From contig CAJQUW010000469.1 in the NCBI GenBank assembly GCA_907163375.1, positions 1-64,000 of the forward strand: DNA of 64,000 bases, written 5' to 3'. This stretch comes from Prostheceraeus crozeri. Its lineage: Eukaryota > Platyhelminthes > Polycladida > Euryleptidae. Of this stretch, positions 45,712 through 56,849 are shown in pieces. The notes under the pieces were generated by a model. It was not told the origin of the DNA, made no database searches, and was given only the letters and a program-made list of their open reading frames with translations. The position numbers were made by a program, and so were the translations under genes. Each line of letters opens with the position of its first letter. Positions within the stretch are counted from its first letter, which is position 1.

Positions 45712-46393
45712 TATCTGCAAAAGCTGTCAAATGAAATTCTTCTGATTTCAGAGGTACTCCATGATAGGCATCTTTCAAATCCACTGTTGAAAAGAAATTG
45801 TGTCCTTGTATTTTTGACAACACTTCAGAGATCAGTGGAACAGGAAAATCATCAATTTTTGTAAACTTGTTAACTGTTTTTGAATAATTGATAACCATGC
45901 GTTTTCTGTTATTGGGTTTCGGAACAATCAAAACTTGAGAACGCCAATTGGAATGAGACCTTTGAATTATGCCATTTTTCAAAAGTCTGTTCACTTCTGT
46001 GTCGATGAATTCTTTGTCAGAATCAGAACAATGTCTGGACGCGGTTCTTATTGGATTTGTGTCATTTTCCAATGTGATTACTGGTATCGGTTCAACTTTC
46101 ATCAAAGCAGGTCTATCAAACACGCTGGAAAATTCTCGTAATATTCCGCTGTTATTGTTCCGGTCGATCTCATTCACTGATGAAATCACCAAGGCTGGTA
46201 AAGGACCATGAAAAACAAAATTGACAGCTGAAAACTTCTTCGGATCTGCTGTACCAAGAATAGCTTCATCACACAATTCATGAACAATGTAAACCTCACT
46301 GCCCAATGTGCAATTTTCCAACTCAAACTTGCCAATAAGCATCAATGCTAGCTTTGTTTGCCGCTTTTGCAGTAAAAAGTTCATTGCTAACAT
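45712..46393 (-). pseudogene. Gypsy protease end / reverse transcriptase, N-terminal half
   Basis: The frame reads from a protease-RT linker (KLALMLIGKFELENCTLGSE) into RT: VNRLLKNGIIQRSHSNWRSQ, VLIVPKPNNRKRMVINYSKTV, and the first catalytic Asp in FFSTVDLKDAYHGVPL. It ends at the pogo-like insertion (45711). The fragment is otherwise open, with all expected RT motifs up to that point. Confidence 0.88.
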
Positions 46394-46423
46394 GTACCTT
46401 CAAAGTTTCAGCTAATTCTTTGC

Positions 46424-47271
46424 TTATATTGACATATCGCTTCCGGGGTCAACCAGCCATTGTACGTGTTTACCGTTTACAATGGAATTGATAAATTTTC
46501 TGTCAGAAAAAATCGTATTCAGAGTCCCGATTGTCAAATCCTTTGATGTCACAGTTGAAACTCTTTGGACAATCGATTTACAGACAGATTCTAAGTGACC
46601 TACTTTCAAGCATTTTCTACACTGTTTATCTTTGGCTGGGCAATCTAATTTTCCATGAAGTGTTTCAGAGCCGCACCAAAAGCATTTCTTTTCAACATTC
46701 TTCTTTGAAAATTTGCCAAATTTTGTTGATGAGACTGCTGAAGTAAAGCATTCATCAGATTCGCTTGTAATCTTGGAAGACGCCAATTCTTCTGCTTCAG
46801 CTGCAATGACAGCGTCAGCTAAAAAGAAGTTTTTTTGATAGTGAGCGAAAGTTCGGCAAACATTTCTTTTTGCATTTTCTGAAAAAAGACCTTGACAAGA
46901 GGCATTCCGAATCGTTTCATCCAAAAAGGCTGTTGGGAAATTGCAATATTTTTCTATTGCTCTGAGTTCGCTAACGTAATCATTGATTGATTGATTCGAT
47001 GATTGTCTTGTTGAATACAATCGAATGCGTTCTTGTAGGATGCTTTTGTTTCGTGAAAGTTTTTTCCGCAGAAATTCGACTGTTCTGGTATATTCTGTGA
47101 CTTTAGCGTCTTGCTCATTTTTGGTTAATGTAGACCAGTACATAGCAAAAATAGGTCCAATTTGTTAATTTCTTCTGTCTTTGAAATTTTAACGTACCGT
47201 TCAAATTGTCTGATAAATCCATCGAAGGAGTCAGGGGAGTCTCCATTGAATTTTGGAGGACGCAGAGTCAT
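46424..47271 (-). pseudogene. Gypsy gag and protease start
   Basis: Likely start at 47271 (MTLRPPKFNGDSPDSFDGFI), with a frameshift near 47130; the second frame (47143-46424) continues the capsid (STRQSSNQSINDYVSELRAI, CQGLFSENAKRNVCRTFAHY). Two zinc knuckles follow: CFWCGSETLHGKLDC (C-x2-C-x5-H-x4-C) and CRKCLKVGHLESVC (C-x2-C-x4-H-x4-C). The frame closes in WLVDPGSDMSI, the protease active-site region, where DPG stands in place of the usual D-(S/T)-G. Gag forms the particle and the knuckles bind RNA; this copy is broken by the two frameshifts. Confidence 0.87.
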
Positions 47272-47345
47272 CGCAAATATCAATTTATGAAACAAGATAA
47301 ACATTAAGTATCGAAAATTGATCGTTGATTGTGGTCGTTGAAAAT

Positions 47346-47578
47346 TGTGGTATAGGTTCACGTCTATTTATTTCAACGATCACAAAGCAAGGTAGTGACA
47401 ACTTTAGTTCAAATTCAAAGTAACGTAGGCTATACATGTACGTGTAGATATTCATGGTATGATGACTGTGACTGTGGTATATGGTCACTATGACAGTGAT
47501 TATGATATGGTGACATGGTATGGATTCTATGACAAAGTCAGCACAAGTCAATGGATAGAGTAACACAGATATATCACA
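47346..47578 (-). repeat. 5' LTR of the gypsy element (233 bp)
   Basis: TGTGGTATAGG...ATATCACA on the plus strand. It is about 10 bp longer than the other LTR through small indels. No clear primer-binding site with a terminal TGG was recognised just inside it. Confidence 0.92.
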
Positions 47579-47583
47579 CAATA

Positions 47584-50500
47584 TATATATTATCGTTTTC
47601 TCGCGTTTCTTGTACAATATTGTAGCTGATAGAGGATGCCGAATGTTGCGTTGATTCCTCAGGTGCCTCGTTTTTAAATGGTGCGCTTGCCATCTGGAAA
47701 TGCTCGGCGTACTGCCAAATGGTATGCGTACCACACCTTGAAGACAACAGCCCTATTAGTATATTCAATTGGCAGATCGCCCATGTTCTGTCTGGTCAGT
47801 TGTGGTCAGAAGACTAAGAAATCGAAAATTTTGGTCAATTCATTCACTGATGCCTGCAGTGGAACTGCGCAATCAACAAAATTTAGATTATCCCCAACGA
47901 ATCAGGCTGTTGATAAGCTTTCAGATGAATTTGCATAATACTAGGAACAAGCTCACTCAGTTTTAAATTATTAGCTTGATTGATTGAATTATTCGTGCGA
48001 TGAACAATATTCTTAACGGTCAACTGCACACGAAGTAATGACTTTTTTGAAGTGACACTGGAGATTTCAAGTCTGGGTCTATAAGAATGCTATGTTATTA
48101 ACTGAAAGAATATATCAGTTTTATCATGCAAGGTCAGCCCATCCGCTCACCGACATGCTCTACATTTTACTGAGTCATATCATCTCTCGCAGACTTTGTG
48201 TTTGATTCGAAAGCACAGACCTGGCCGGTTGAGCATATGAACATGCAAAACTAACATCTAGTGATGAATCATTTCTGTAATGGAGCTGTTGTTTTACTCA
48301 CGTGTTTTCTGAACTGGTAGCCTCAAATCATCTCAGTCAGCACGATATCTACACTGAGAAACGTATCTGTGTGATTAACGCATCGCTGTCATGTTATACG
48401 CTCTTACTGCACATTTTCCTTCGTAGACCACTTAATTGCATGTCATCCAACAAAGAATCAAGCTTCAAAATTTTTCCTCAGAGCACATTGAATGTGCTAT
48501 CGGCACCCGGTGAGCGTGAATTCAGCACAAGGCAGCTTGACATAATTTGCATTAGGATATGAGCTTAGTGGCAAATTGGCAATTGATATCTCTCCATAAT
48601 TACACAGCAACATTCGCAAATGGTATTTCACATTTGTGAAACGCAAGACTCTTGACAGCTTTAGGCATTCAAAAACCATGGATATTATACGTGTTGCCCC
48701 AATTTCTACGAGTCCATAAAAATAGGCCTATTCACGTATTACTTACATTGAGTTAATAAGTAATACAAGCATTCGCCATCAAAGGGAAAATTCTTTGGGA
48801 AGTCAGATTTCTCGAACCTCGAGATTTCACCCATGGAGATTAAAAGAAGTTGTAATTTCACACAGAACCATAGAGTAGATATATTTGGTAGAGTGGCAAC
48901 TCCGCATTTATTAAATCCCACATGTGTATACACTTTCGATTTTATTAAATGAACTCAAGGGAGATGCAGTCGGAATTGTTTCCAAATGTTAGATGTGCAA
49001 ATGTTTGCAGTTTTGAAGAAATTGCAACGGAATTGAGTGATCATGATTGTAATGCAGAGGGAAATTATATTATTTTGCAGATTCCGTGTCATGACAGCCT
49101 TGGAGAGGTAATGTTTGTTAAATAAACAATTCGATAGGTTGCTATTACTTTCATGCTCAACCTCAAGAGTATTTCCTTAAGCGTGATCATATCACAGGCA
49201 ACCTGCCACTGGTAGAGCAAAGTCACATAATCAAAGACAATGATTTCAATTAACTTTAAAAGATATAAATGGGTCCACATCACTATTCAGATTCAATAAA
49301 TAAATCATGAATTTGTGAATCATAAAATCATGCCGGTGAAAATTGAATTAAAAACTTGAAATTTCAGCCAAGAAAGCACGAATAATATCGTGACCTTTTC
49401 ATGAAGACTTTCATTATAATACAGATCATGAAATTCCCTTGATAATCAGCTTATTTTTCGCTTAGTTAGGATGCTTATTAGCAAATATTCATTCCTTTTG
49501 GTATCCAACTTGTTTCATACTACTTATATAGAAGAGTCATCTCGGTAGTAGGCCTATGTAAATTGGCAAATTTTGACATTTTTGACTTTTTCACCACGGG
49601 AACGTAATCTCCGCAAAAAAACTGAATCTTTTCATATAAAATTTTCACTGTATACAGATACTTTTTTGAGTCGACTCTCTACCTATATATATCACTACTC
49701 TATGCATGGAACCTTATACAAACCTTTCAAAACAATCAGAATCTCATTTATATACAGCATTAGTCTGCAGCAAGCACTGCAGGAATAAATGTTGAAAATA
49801 TGTAGAATGAATACAAAATGTACTTATAGGTCTGCTGTTTGATTATTGGTAAACAAATCAAATTGACTACAATGTGTCACAGGTTAACGTGAGATTAGCG
49901 AGAAATTGTTGAGGCTGAATGAAATCATTTTAAAAAAGAATATCTTGTAGAACACGCTTAAATTGACACGAAAAATTCCATCAGTGTAAATACCTACAAT
50001 AACACGCCCACAATTTCAAGCATGCGAGGTATGACTAAAAATTATTGGGACTGCTTCTAAGGCAAATTTTATGTACGACTTTGCTATTCTCGCTGACATT
50101 TATCAGACAGATGTGGCATAAGTTAATAATTATCAAAAATGTGATGAAAATAATTAAATATGTGAAATGGCGTGCATCATGTGAATTCAAGAAGAAAAGA
50201 TTTCAGCTAATCACATTTTTCGCCAGATTTTTGCCAAATCTGTTAAAAAGTGCTATAATGAGGGCATTCAGCTGAACGCCACATTCATTTATTTACATGA
50301 TCTCCACCATATTCAATCACCACAATAGTCTAAGAGAACTGTGGTTAAGAACCACTGACAGATTGAAAGGACAGATCGGACTTGATCTGATGCTGTTAAA
50401 ACATGGGAAATGTTTATGAATACGCGCGGACGAGCGTTTATAGTTTGCGCGTCGTCTACGGTTGTCTGCGCTGCCGCTTGAACCCCGGATGAACTGCTAA

Positions 50501-50700
50501 GCACGTTCTGTCTTCCCTGAGCATGAAATTGAGGTCCTATCACATTGTTTAGCCTCTGATACATGCAGACACATGAGACGCAAAGTCTATATAACAGGAC
50601 TGCCAACTATACCAACTTATATAGCCTAACAGATGTTGCAGCAATGTCCCCCATAGCCACGGATGTTTAGGGTCATGTGTAATTACGCGTGAATTACGTG
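47584..50700. other. Intergenic, nothing recognised
   Basis: AT-rich. Short frames (for example 47678-47938, 48302-48562, 50313-50606) have no recognisable domain. No repeat shared with other parts of the window was noticed. Confidence 0.45.
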
Positions 50701-50788
50701 TGATTGAGCGTGGCATGTCACCTAGTGGAAGGTACAACCACGAACTTGCTATGAAATTTCTTTCGTACCCGCTCATCTATCAAGTTCT

Positions 50789-52119
50789 TTGGAGCTGATG
50801 AATGAATTAAAAGCATTACCTATTGATCAAATTAATGATAATCATGTTTTTATTTCATTAGATGTTGTCAATCTATATCCGAGTGTTCCAATTGACACTG
50901 CTTTGCGAAATATTTATGAATTTTCTCAAGCTCATTGGTCAAAAATAGACAGTTTAGGTATCAGCGTTGAGCAATTTCTTACCATGATGAAGTTTGTTTC
51001 TTACAACTATGAAATAGAACACAATAATAAAGTCTACCTCCAAATAAAAGGTTGTCCCATGGGGTCTCATTACGCTCCACCACTGTCGATCATATTTATG
51101 CATTTTGTAGAAGAAAAAGCAATGACATTGATAAAATCAAAACTGAATCTAAACAATGCTGTTTATAAACGGTATATAGATGACTCGATCATCGGACCTT
51201 TAGAAAAGAATATTAATGATTTCGAATTTATTAAGAACACTTTTAACGCAATGGACGATAACGTAAAATTTACTCTTGAAGTCCCTAAAAGAAGGAAACT
51301 CAACTTTTTAGATCTAACAATTTGGATAGAGAATAAAAAGATTGTGTATCAAAAGTACACTAAAGAGCTAGCTCAGGAAATACATTAAAGAAGGACAGTT
51401 GGCTACCTAGTAGTGTAAAATCAAATTTCGTAAAACAAAGTATTTTGAGCGTCCATGAGAGATGTAGTGAAACACTCAGTAAAGATAAGGTGACTCAGTC
51501 GGAAAAGCAATGCCTAAATACACTTAAGGCTAACGGATATAGTGAAAAGGATTTTGTCATGGCAAAGAGACCAACTAGGAAAAATAACAAAGACAATACC
51601 GACAAGTGCGTTTTAAAGTTACCCTACATAAGTGATAGTTTAGTAAGAAAAATCAATTACTTAATTCGTAAACATAAATTGAATGTGCGGTTTGTAAGTT
51701 GCGGTAATTAAAAGTTGCGCAATGTCTTGAAAACCAAATCAACAATAAAAAAACATGATAATTGTAAAGTATGTAACCAGCTACCAGAGAAATTTAACTG
51801 TGAAAAGACCTGCGTGGTTTATCAATTCACGTGTAATAAATGTAATGCTAAGTACATAGGAAAAACTTCTCGTCCTTTTTATGTAAGGTATAATAAACAC
51901 TACAATACTATTAAAAACAAAAATAGTGTAAGTGCTTTGTCAGATCACACCAAAATTTGTGACGTCAGTAGCATAGAAGATTTTAGCGTTGAATATTTGA
52001 GATGTCTGAATGATTCGGTTGAAACAAGTTTGGTGGAATCGCGACTTATCAACTTGCACAAGCCAAACATGAACAGGCGTCACGAAACAGCAGCAGGAGC
52101 TGTTCTGCTACAAGTGTAA
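50789..52119 (+). pseudogene. Penelope-like element: RT, linker and GIY-YIG endonuclease
   Basis: Three adjacent frames of one element. 50789-51388 is RT: motif A in FISLDVVNLYPSVPI, motif B in QIKGCPMGSHYAPPLS, motif C with YIDD in VYKRYIDDSI, and RKLNFLDLTIW. A frameshift near 51380 leads into the linker (51401-51711; LPSSVKSNF, KLPYISDSLVRKINYLI). After a stop at 51711 the GIY-YIG part follows in the same phase (51715-52119): CKVCNQL, CVVYQFTCNKC, KYIGKTSRPFYVRYNKH, SALSDH, Glu in LVESRLINLHKPN. The 5' third, including the start, is missing. Only one frameshift and one stop separate the parts. Confidence 0.88.
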
Positions 52120-52151
52120 AAGTGCATAAGTCATTCATTATTAAGTGTTCT

Positions 52152-52187
52152 GCCATTGACAAAGGGTCTGGACCCGAAACGTCTGGC
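52152..52187 (+). ncRNA. Hammerhead-like motif after the Penelope ORF
   Basis: GCCA (stem I), TTGACAA, GGGTC-tg-GACCC (stem II, five pairs), GAAAC, GTC (two-pair stem III and C cleavage position), TGGC (stem I partner). It begins 33 bp after the GIY-YIG stop, like the motif at 1931 does for its element. The CUGANGA box has two substitutions, so it may be a relic. Confidence 0.62.
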
Positions 52188-52264
52188 GATTTTTATTTTC
52201 TATTCATTTTACTCGGCATTAAACATATCGGGAGAGTATTGAAATTGGTTTTACATTCGCATTC

Positions 52265-52417
52265 ACTATTACGATTCATTCCCTCATCTATTACAAGCTT
52301 TGCATGCAGAAGTGTCTCTGTATTTTGTTTTACGCAGAAAGTTGACATCAAGACAGTGACAGCTATGCAGGAGAATAAATAATTTGTTATATTTCGGGTC
52401 TAGTTATAGGCCGGAGT
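52265..52417 (+). repeat. Dispersed repeat shared with 11494-11650
   Basis: About 155 bp, landmarks TTACAAGCTTTGCAT, GAAAGTTGACATCAAGACAG and ATTTCGGGTCTAGTTATAGG. It may be the 3' tail of the Penelope family or an independent element. Confidence 0.6.
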
Positions 52418-53147
52418 CCCATTATTTCATAGGACTCAGAGAAGCGGAAACGTGAAGCATCGTTCTATTCCTCAACATGCACCGGTCGTTCAAAGCAAGA
52501 AGAAGCGTTGCGCAATGTACTGTCAAGAGAACAGTGAGTGTGGAAGTCATATTTTCTGTAGATGTTGTGATATTGCTCTTTGTTTCAATCTCCAAAGAAC
52601 CTGCTTCTCTTGTTGCCACCATCAACAGAGAAGTTTCAAGTTCTATTTCCTATTTCCTATTTCATCAACTATCAAAATGTAAGCAGTCACTGACGTAATC
52701 ACACATTCTCAAAAATGAAACCAAAGTTTCCTCATGTGCAGTGGCATAAAGATGTAGAATAAATTTTATGACACTTCTTCCTGGTTTTTTGTATAGCAAT
52801 AGCAGCTGCATCCAGGCGACCTCAGACAATCGATTCCACAGCTCAATGCCTCCGGCTTTCATGAGGTCGAAATGATATTTCAATGCACCTTGCTCCTGAC
52901 AGCAACCTGAAAAATGGGTTGGCAGCTGGGAATCGAACTGGGCAGTTGCTTTATTCTTCGACTAATAGAGAATTCTCTCCACTTTAAGGAGATATCTAGG
53001 ATCTGCAACACCGAGCATTTTGTGCAATCGGGTAACTGATTATTTGAATCGTGAGATCACCGGATTTGGGGAATCTGTGGCATCCAGTAAGACTTGAGTT
53101 ATATTACACTGCAAACTGAAGTTTACGAAAGCTGGCAGATTTTGACT
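52418..53147. other. Intergenic, nothing recognised
   Basis: 52640-52670 has a short CTATTTC repeat. No supported gene. Confidence 0.4.
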
Positions 53148-53302
53148 ACGAAATCGATGCACAAAACGAGAATAACAAAATGTACGAAAGCGCTGTTGCT
53201 CGTGCTCATACACTACGAAAGTGACTGCCTTTCCTATTGGATGATAAAGATCACCCAATCACTTTCGTACATTTTGTTATTCTCGTTTTGTACATCGCTT
53301 TC
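53148..53302. repeat. Imperfect palindrome, about 40-bp arms
   Basis: ACAAAACGAGAATAACAAAA...TGTACGAAAG at the left and its complement CTTTCGTACA...TTATTCTCGTTTTGT at the right, spacer about 70 bp. Confidence 0.7.
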
Positions 53303-54626
53303 GCAAGTAGCTTTGGCATTACACAGTTTACAGTGTAAGGCAAACGAAAAGATTGTGGGCACTATGCAATTCTCAACGAAGTCCTTGAAATCTTCGCAAA
53401 GTGAGCTTCTCAATTTTGAATATTTCCCATTGAATAGAACAATAATCTTCCAGTGGTACAGTCTTTATTTGTGTTTCAATAGTCTTCTGAGACTTTACTT
53501 GTATCATTATATTTTTATAATAGATTTGTTTTGAAGTTAACGAAGCTCTGCGTCATCAATAGAGCAATACGTAAGAAGAATGTCGGGACAATCATTGGAG
53601 AAAATTCCGATTCCCCGAGATGTCTCGATTAAGCGGAGTACACTGCACCGGCCAATACACCAAGACATACTTCAAAATGCAATCCGCAGAACACGAATGT
53701 CTGTCTAAACAAACCAATCTATCTTCGTCCTGCATATTACTGCCAGTTTCCTATAGGCCTAGACGTACATTAACCATTTTGCATTAAAAGTCTGAGAGTA
53801 TCTTTCTAGTCTGTGCCCGAGCGGAATGTCAGTCTGCAATCTTTATGGTTAACATCCACAGTTAAGCCATGAGAAATAAACGCAGCGTAGACAGTGTGCA
53901 GTCCTTCAGCCTGTTTAGCCATTCTAGATATTTTAAGCTAGTCTGAGTGGAACTGACGAGCCCTCGTCGGACGAAACGCAGCATTATAGAGTTGCGGAAG
54001 ATCTTGGGAGAGCAGTATTCCCACAATCCATGAAGTAGACAACAACACTTCTCCTTTACTGTATTCTTGATCAAAAGCTTGTGGTTACATTATCTGATTC
54101 GAAGTTTCAAAGAAAACGATCTAATTTAGATAATCATTTTTTCAAGAAGAAATTTACACAGATGTTTCTGGCAAAGTATGTAGTACTAATGAAGCATTCA
54201 TATATAAGAAAGTCATCGTCGAAAATAGATGTTTCTGATATTCTGATATATTCATCAAACGGCTTAGAATCTGAAAAGTCCTTGTGTAAGCCGTTATTTG
54301 GCATTAACTCGGCAGTCTCAAGTAAAGAATTTTCTTCATCAGTCAAATATTTCATCTCTGAAGAACTCGGGAAAACAACTTAGATAGATTCATTTCAAGC
54401 CATCAATTGGGAGCGAATATGTAAACACCGGATTTTGTTTCGTGATAAATAAACATTGCTTTTGCAAATTCTTCCCATTCATGAAAATATCTGCTTACTC
54501 GACGACGGGATAAATAAAATTGATGAATGCATCGATAATTGATATTCTGGCATGTGGAGAACTTTTCGATGCACTGGATAAATATGCGGGTTTTATAGGG
54601 CCATAATAGAGACTGAAGCCCGCGAA
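53303..54626. other. Intergenic with a hammerhead-like core
   Basis: 53952-53978 (plus) reads CTGACGAGCCCTCGTCGGAC then GAAACGCAG: a CUGANGA box, a stem II (GCCC/GGAC with one mismatch) and GAAA. No NUH cleavage site and no stem I partner follow. A similar GGACGAAACGCAG stands at 24186. No gene is supported here; the frames 53862-54074 and 54081-54383 have no domain. Confidence 0.35.
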
Positions 54627-54880
54627 CCTTCCGGTGGAATTGGGTTCGATTCCTGGGTCAGGCGAGTGCGGTCAGCGTGGCCTAGTGAAGAAGGTGCGAG
54701 CTCGTCTCCACCGCGGACTTCGGTTCGATTCCTAGATCAGGCGAGTGCGGTCAGCGTGGCCTAGTGAAGAAGGTGCGAGCTCGTCTCCACCGGGAACTTC
54801 GGTTCGATTCCTAGGTCAGGCGAGTGCGGTGGGTATTGTTGTCTTGCATTCACTTAGTAGTTGTCAAGTTGTATTCAACT
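54627..54880 (+). mobile_element. Tandem tRNA-like SINE heads (2 full, 1 partial)
   Basis: Units start at GTCAGCGTGGCC at 54671 and 54750, period 79 bp; a partial unit with only box B (GGGTTCGATTCCTGGGTCAG) precedes them. Each full unit has box A-like TGGCCTAGTGA and box B GGTTCGATTCC about 45 bases apart. A degenerate 3' body (TTGTCTTGCATTCACTTAGT) follows. Confidence 0.75.
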
Positions 54881-55985
54881 TGAATATATATCAATGCAAA
54901 AAATACAGTTAGCTATATATTTCTTCTTTTGTCATTTGATATAAATCATTCATATTTAGTGTTTTAATTCATTGAAATTGCATGGCTACAATCGAGTTGA
55001 GATCGAGTAGGCTACAATGGATTCCTATACATGCGTTATCTGAGTCTGCATTTTAGCCTTTTGATATAGTTCGGGATGTTCTCCACCAGACAATCTTCAA
55101 CACAATGTCATTTGCTATGAGTTTCATGCAAATCTCTGCTCTATTTTATAAATGATATCATTATTGTAATAGTTACAATGATGTTCAGGTCAAACGATAT
55201 TACTCGTGTATTAGTATTTACATAAGCATTCTCATAATAATTTGTTTTATTGATAATCAATGATTTTAAGCAAATATACATAAATTATACAGCAGCAAGA
55301 TGTATACGCTTCTGTTACAAAAAACATAATCGTTGTGAAATTCATTTCGCTTCATCATTATTAATGAATTCAATGAATAATTTGAAGCACTAAGTGAGAG
55401 CTATGATCCATTATGCATATATTTTTGTCCATGACATTTATTTATTTTATTTATAGGTCACATTGCTATAGTGTGTCAAGATAATCATCTCTACCTAAAT
55501 AATGTCAATAATTAAGAAACAGTGATATTGTCTGATGGCAGAAACCTTAGGGAGGAAGTTTCTACAAAAGAAACACATACACGTAAAATTTGCCCTCTTG
55601 TCTCATAGTTCGCATCATATTTTCAACCTAGCATCATGGCTTTAGACGAAAGTTGAATACAACTGTGGCTGTTCACTATACCAAGTTGGGCCTGGATTGT
55701 CTTTCTAAATCAAATAATGTCAACGACAAAAATGCCTGTATGCAACTTTTACATAAATCCTTCTCCGAATTCTACAGAGATCCAAATTCTTTCATTTTAA
55801 ATTCTTACAAATTAATGATTCCTAAAGATATAGCCAATTCACTCCTTCATGGTCTAGCAGTAACTTGTTGGAAGACCAGAGATATCTACACTAAACTATG
55901 TGTTACATAGAGATATCATTTTGTTTATTTCGTTATCATACTCCCCATACATGAGTTTTGAATTATTTCTCCCTGTAAAATCCTT
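54881..55985. other. Intergenic; one unassigned short frame
   Basis: AT-rich. The frame 55653-55910 (85 codons, NACMQLLHKSFSEFYRDPNS, MIPKDIANSLLHGLAV) has protein-like composition but no recognised domain. It ends about 75 bp before a hammerhead-like motif, so it may be part of an unrecognised retroelement. Confidence 0.35.
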
Positions 55986-56027
55986 CCTTCTGATGATGAC
56001 CAAGGAGGTGGTCGAAAAAGATAAAGG
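55986..56027 (+). ncRNA. Hammerhead-like motif with canonical core
   Basis: CCTT (stem I), CTGATGA (exact CUGANGA), TGACCA-aggagg-TGGTC (stem II, five to six pairs), GAAA, AAGATA (weak stem III, A at the cleavage position), AAGG (stem I partner). This is the only copy in the window with an unchanged core box. No GIY-YIG or RT frame was recognised beside it. Confidence 0.5.
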
Positions 56028-56099
56028 TGTATGACATCAAAAAAATATTTTACAAATATTTGGGTTCCTAATTTTGATATTTGAAAAATGACCCAAGGT

Positions 56100-56827
56100 C
56101 TCTTTACATGCATTCATATCTGTCTTCTGCATCACACCCTTTCACTCGTTCTTGGCAATTTGCCGCCATTTCCATCTGTCCTTTGCCTTCTCCTTCCAAG
56201 TCCTCCCATCTTCTTCTCTACTTTCCAGTTCTCTCTTGATGCAGTCCTTCCAACGAATCCTTGGCCGTCCTCTTCTTCTTGTCATTGTATCATTCATCTC
56301 TTCCACTTGTTTCACTTCCCTTTCGTCTCCCATCCTTACCACATGCCCTGCCCACCTCACTCTCTTTTGTATCACTTTCTGTGTCACCGTTCTCTTCAAT
56401 CTCACTTCCTCCCTCACCTCCGTCATTATTCGCTTCTCCAACAACCTTACTCCACAGATGCGCCTTATCCAGTTACTTTCACACACTTGCAACATCTTTT
56501 GCTGCTGCTGCTCAGTTAGCGTCATCGTTTCTAGTCCATATGTCGATGCTGACAAGACATATGTTTCCAAAACCTTTCCTCGTATCCTCTTACCAATTTT
56601 TCTGTCCGCCAGCACTCCTTTCACTTTCCTGTATGCATCAGTTCCGGTTTGTATCCTTCTTCTTAACTTCTGCATCGCCTCGACCATCTTCAGAGACCAT
56701 TCCACCAAGGTACACAAGCTTATCTACCTGCTTCAGTTCCACTTCCCTCACATCAGACAATTCCTTCCTGCTTATCCACATCACTTCCGTCTTCACCAAG
56801 CTCATTCTCAGACCATGACACGTAACA
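56100..56827 (-). pseudogene. LINE reverse transcriptase C-terminus (RTE-like)
   Basis: The minus strand first reads GLRMSLVKTEVMWISRKE and LKQVDKLVYLGGMVSEDG, then after a frameshift near 56690 RRRIQTGTDAYRKVKGVLAD, GKVLETYVLSASTYGLETMT, CESNWIRRICGVRLLEKRIM, KRVRWAGHVVRMGDE and RRRGRPRIRWKDCIKRELES, to a stop at 56142. This is the well-known C-terminal region of RTE/BovB-like and related LINE proteins, downstream of the catalytic palm. The long plus-strand frames here are antisense shadows. The copy is 5'-truncated; its 3' end lies near 56100 without an obvious A-tail. Confidence 0.85.
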
Positions 56828-56849
56828 TTTCATAGAAATATTAATCAAT

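Larger units (their letters stand above)
40183..47578 (-). mobile_element. Ty3/gypsy LTR retrotransposon, nested and internally deleted
   Basis: LTRs at 40183-40405 and 47346-47578 are colinear with several substitutions and small indels. The target duplication CAATA stands at 40178-40182 and 47579-47583. Gene order on the minus strand is gag - protease - RT - (deletion) - integrase C-terminus. The RT is split at 41460-45711 by a pogo-like element that itself contains a Harbinger element. RNase H and the front of integrase are missing. The two-knuckle gag recalls Mag-type gypsy elements. It cannot move autonomously. Confidence 0.93.

Noticed and set aside
47285-47734. 149-codon minus-strand frame
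   Set aside because: It runs across the gypsy LTR and its flank in a phase unrelated to gag; no domain.
54671-54749. Candidate true tRNA gene
   Set aside because: The pol III boxes fit, but the anticodon and T arms do not pair as a cloverleaf and the unit is tandem and dispersed; a tRNA-derived SINE head fits better.
56152-56835. Long plus-strand frames of 227 and 185 codons
   Set aside because: They are antisense to the LINE RT C-terminus, which has clear family motifs on the minus strand; the plus-strand proteins are low-complexity Ser/Leu/Phe-rich.
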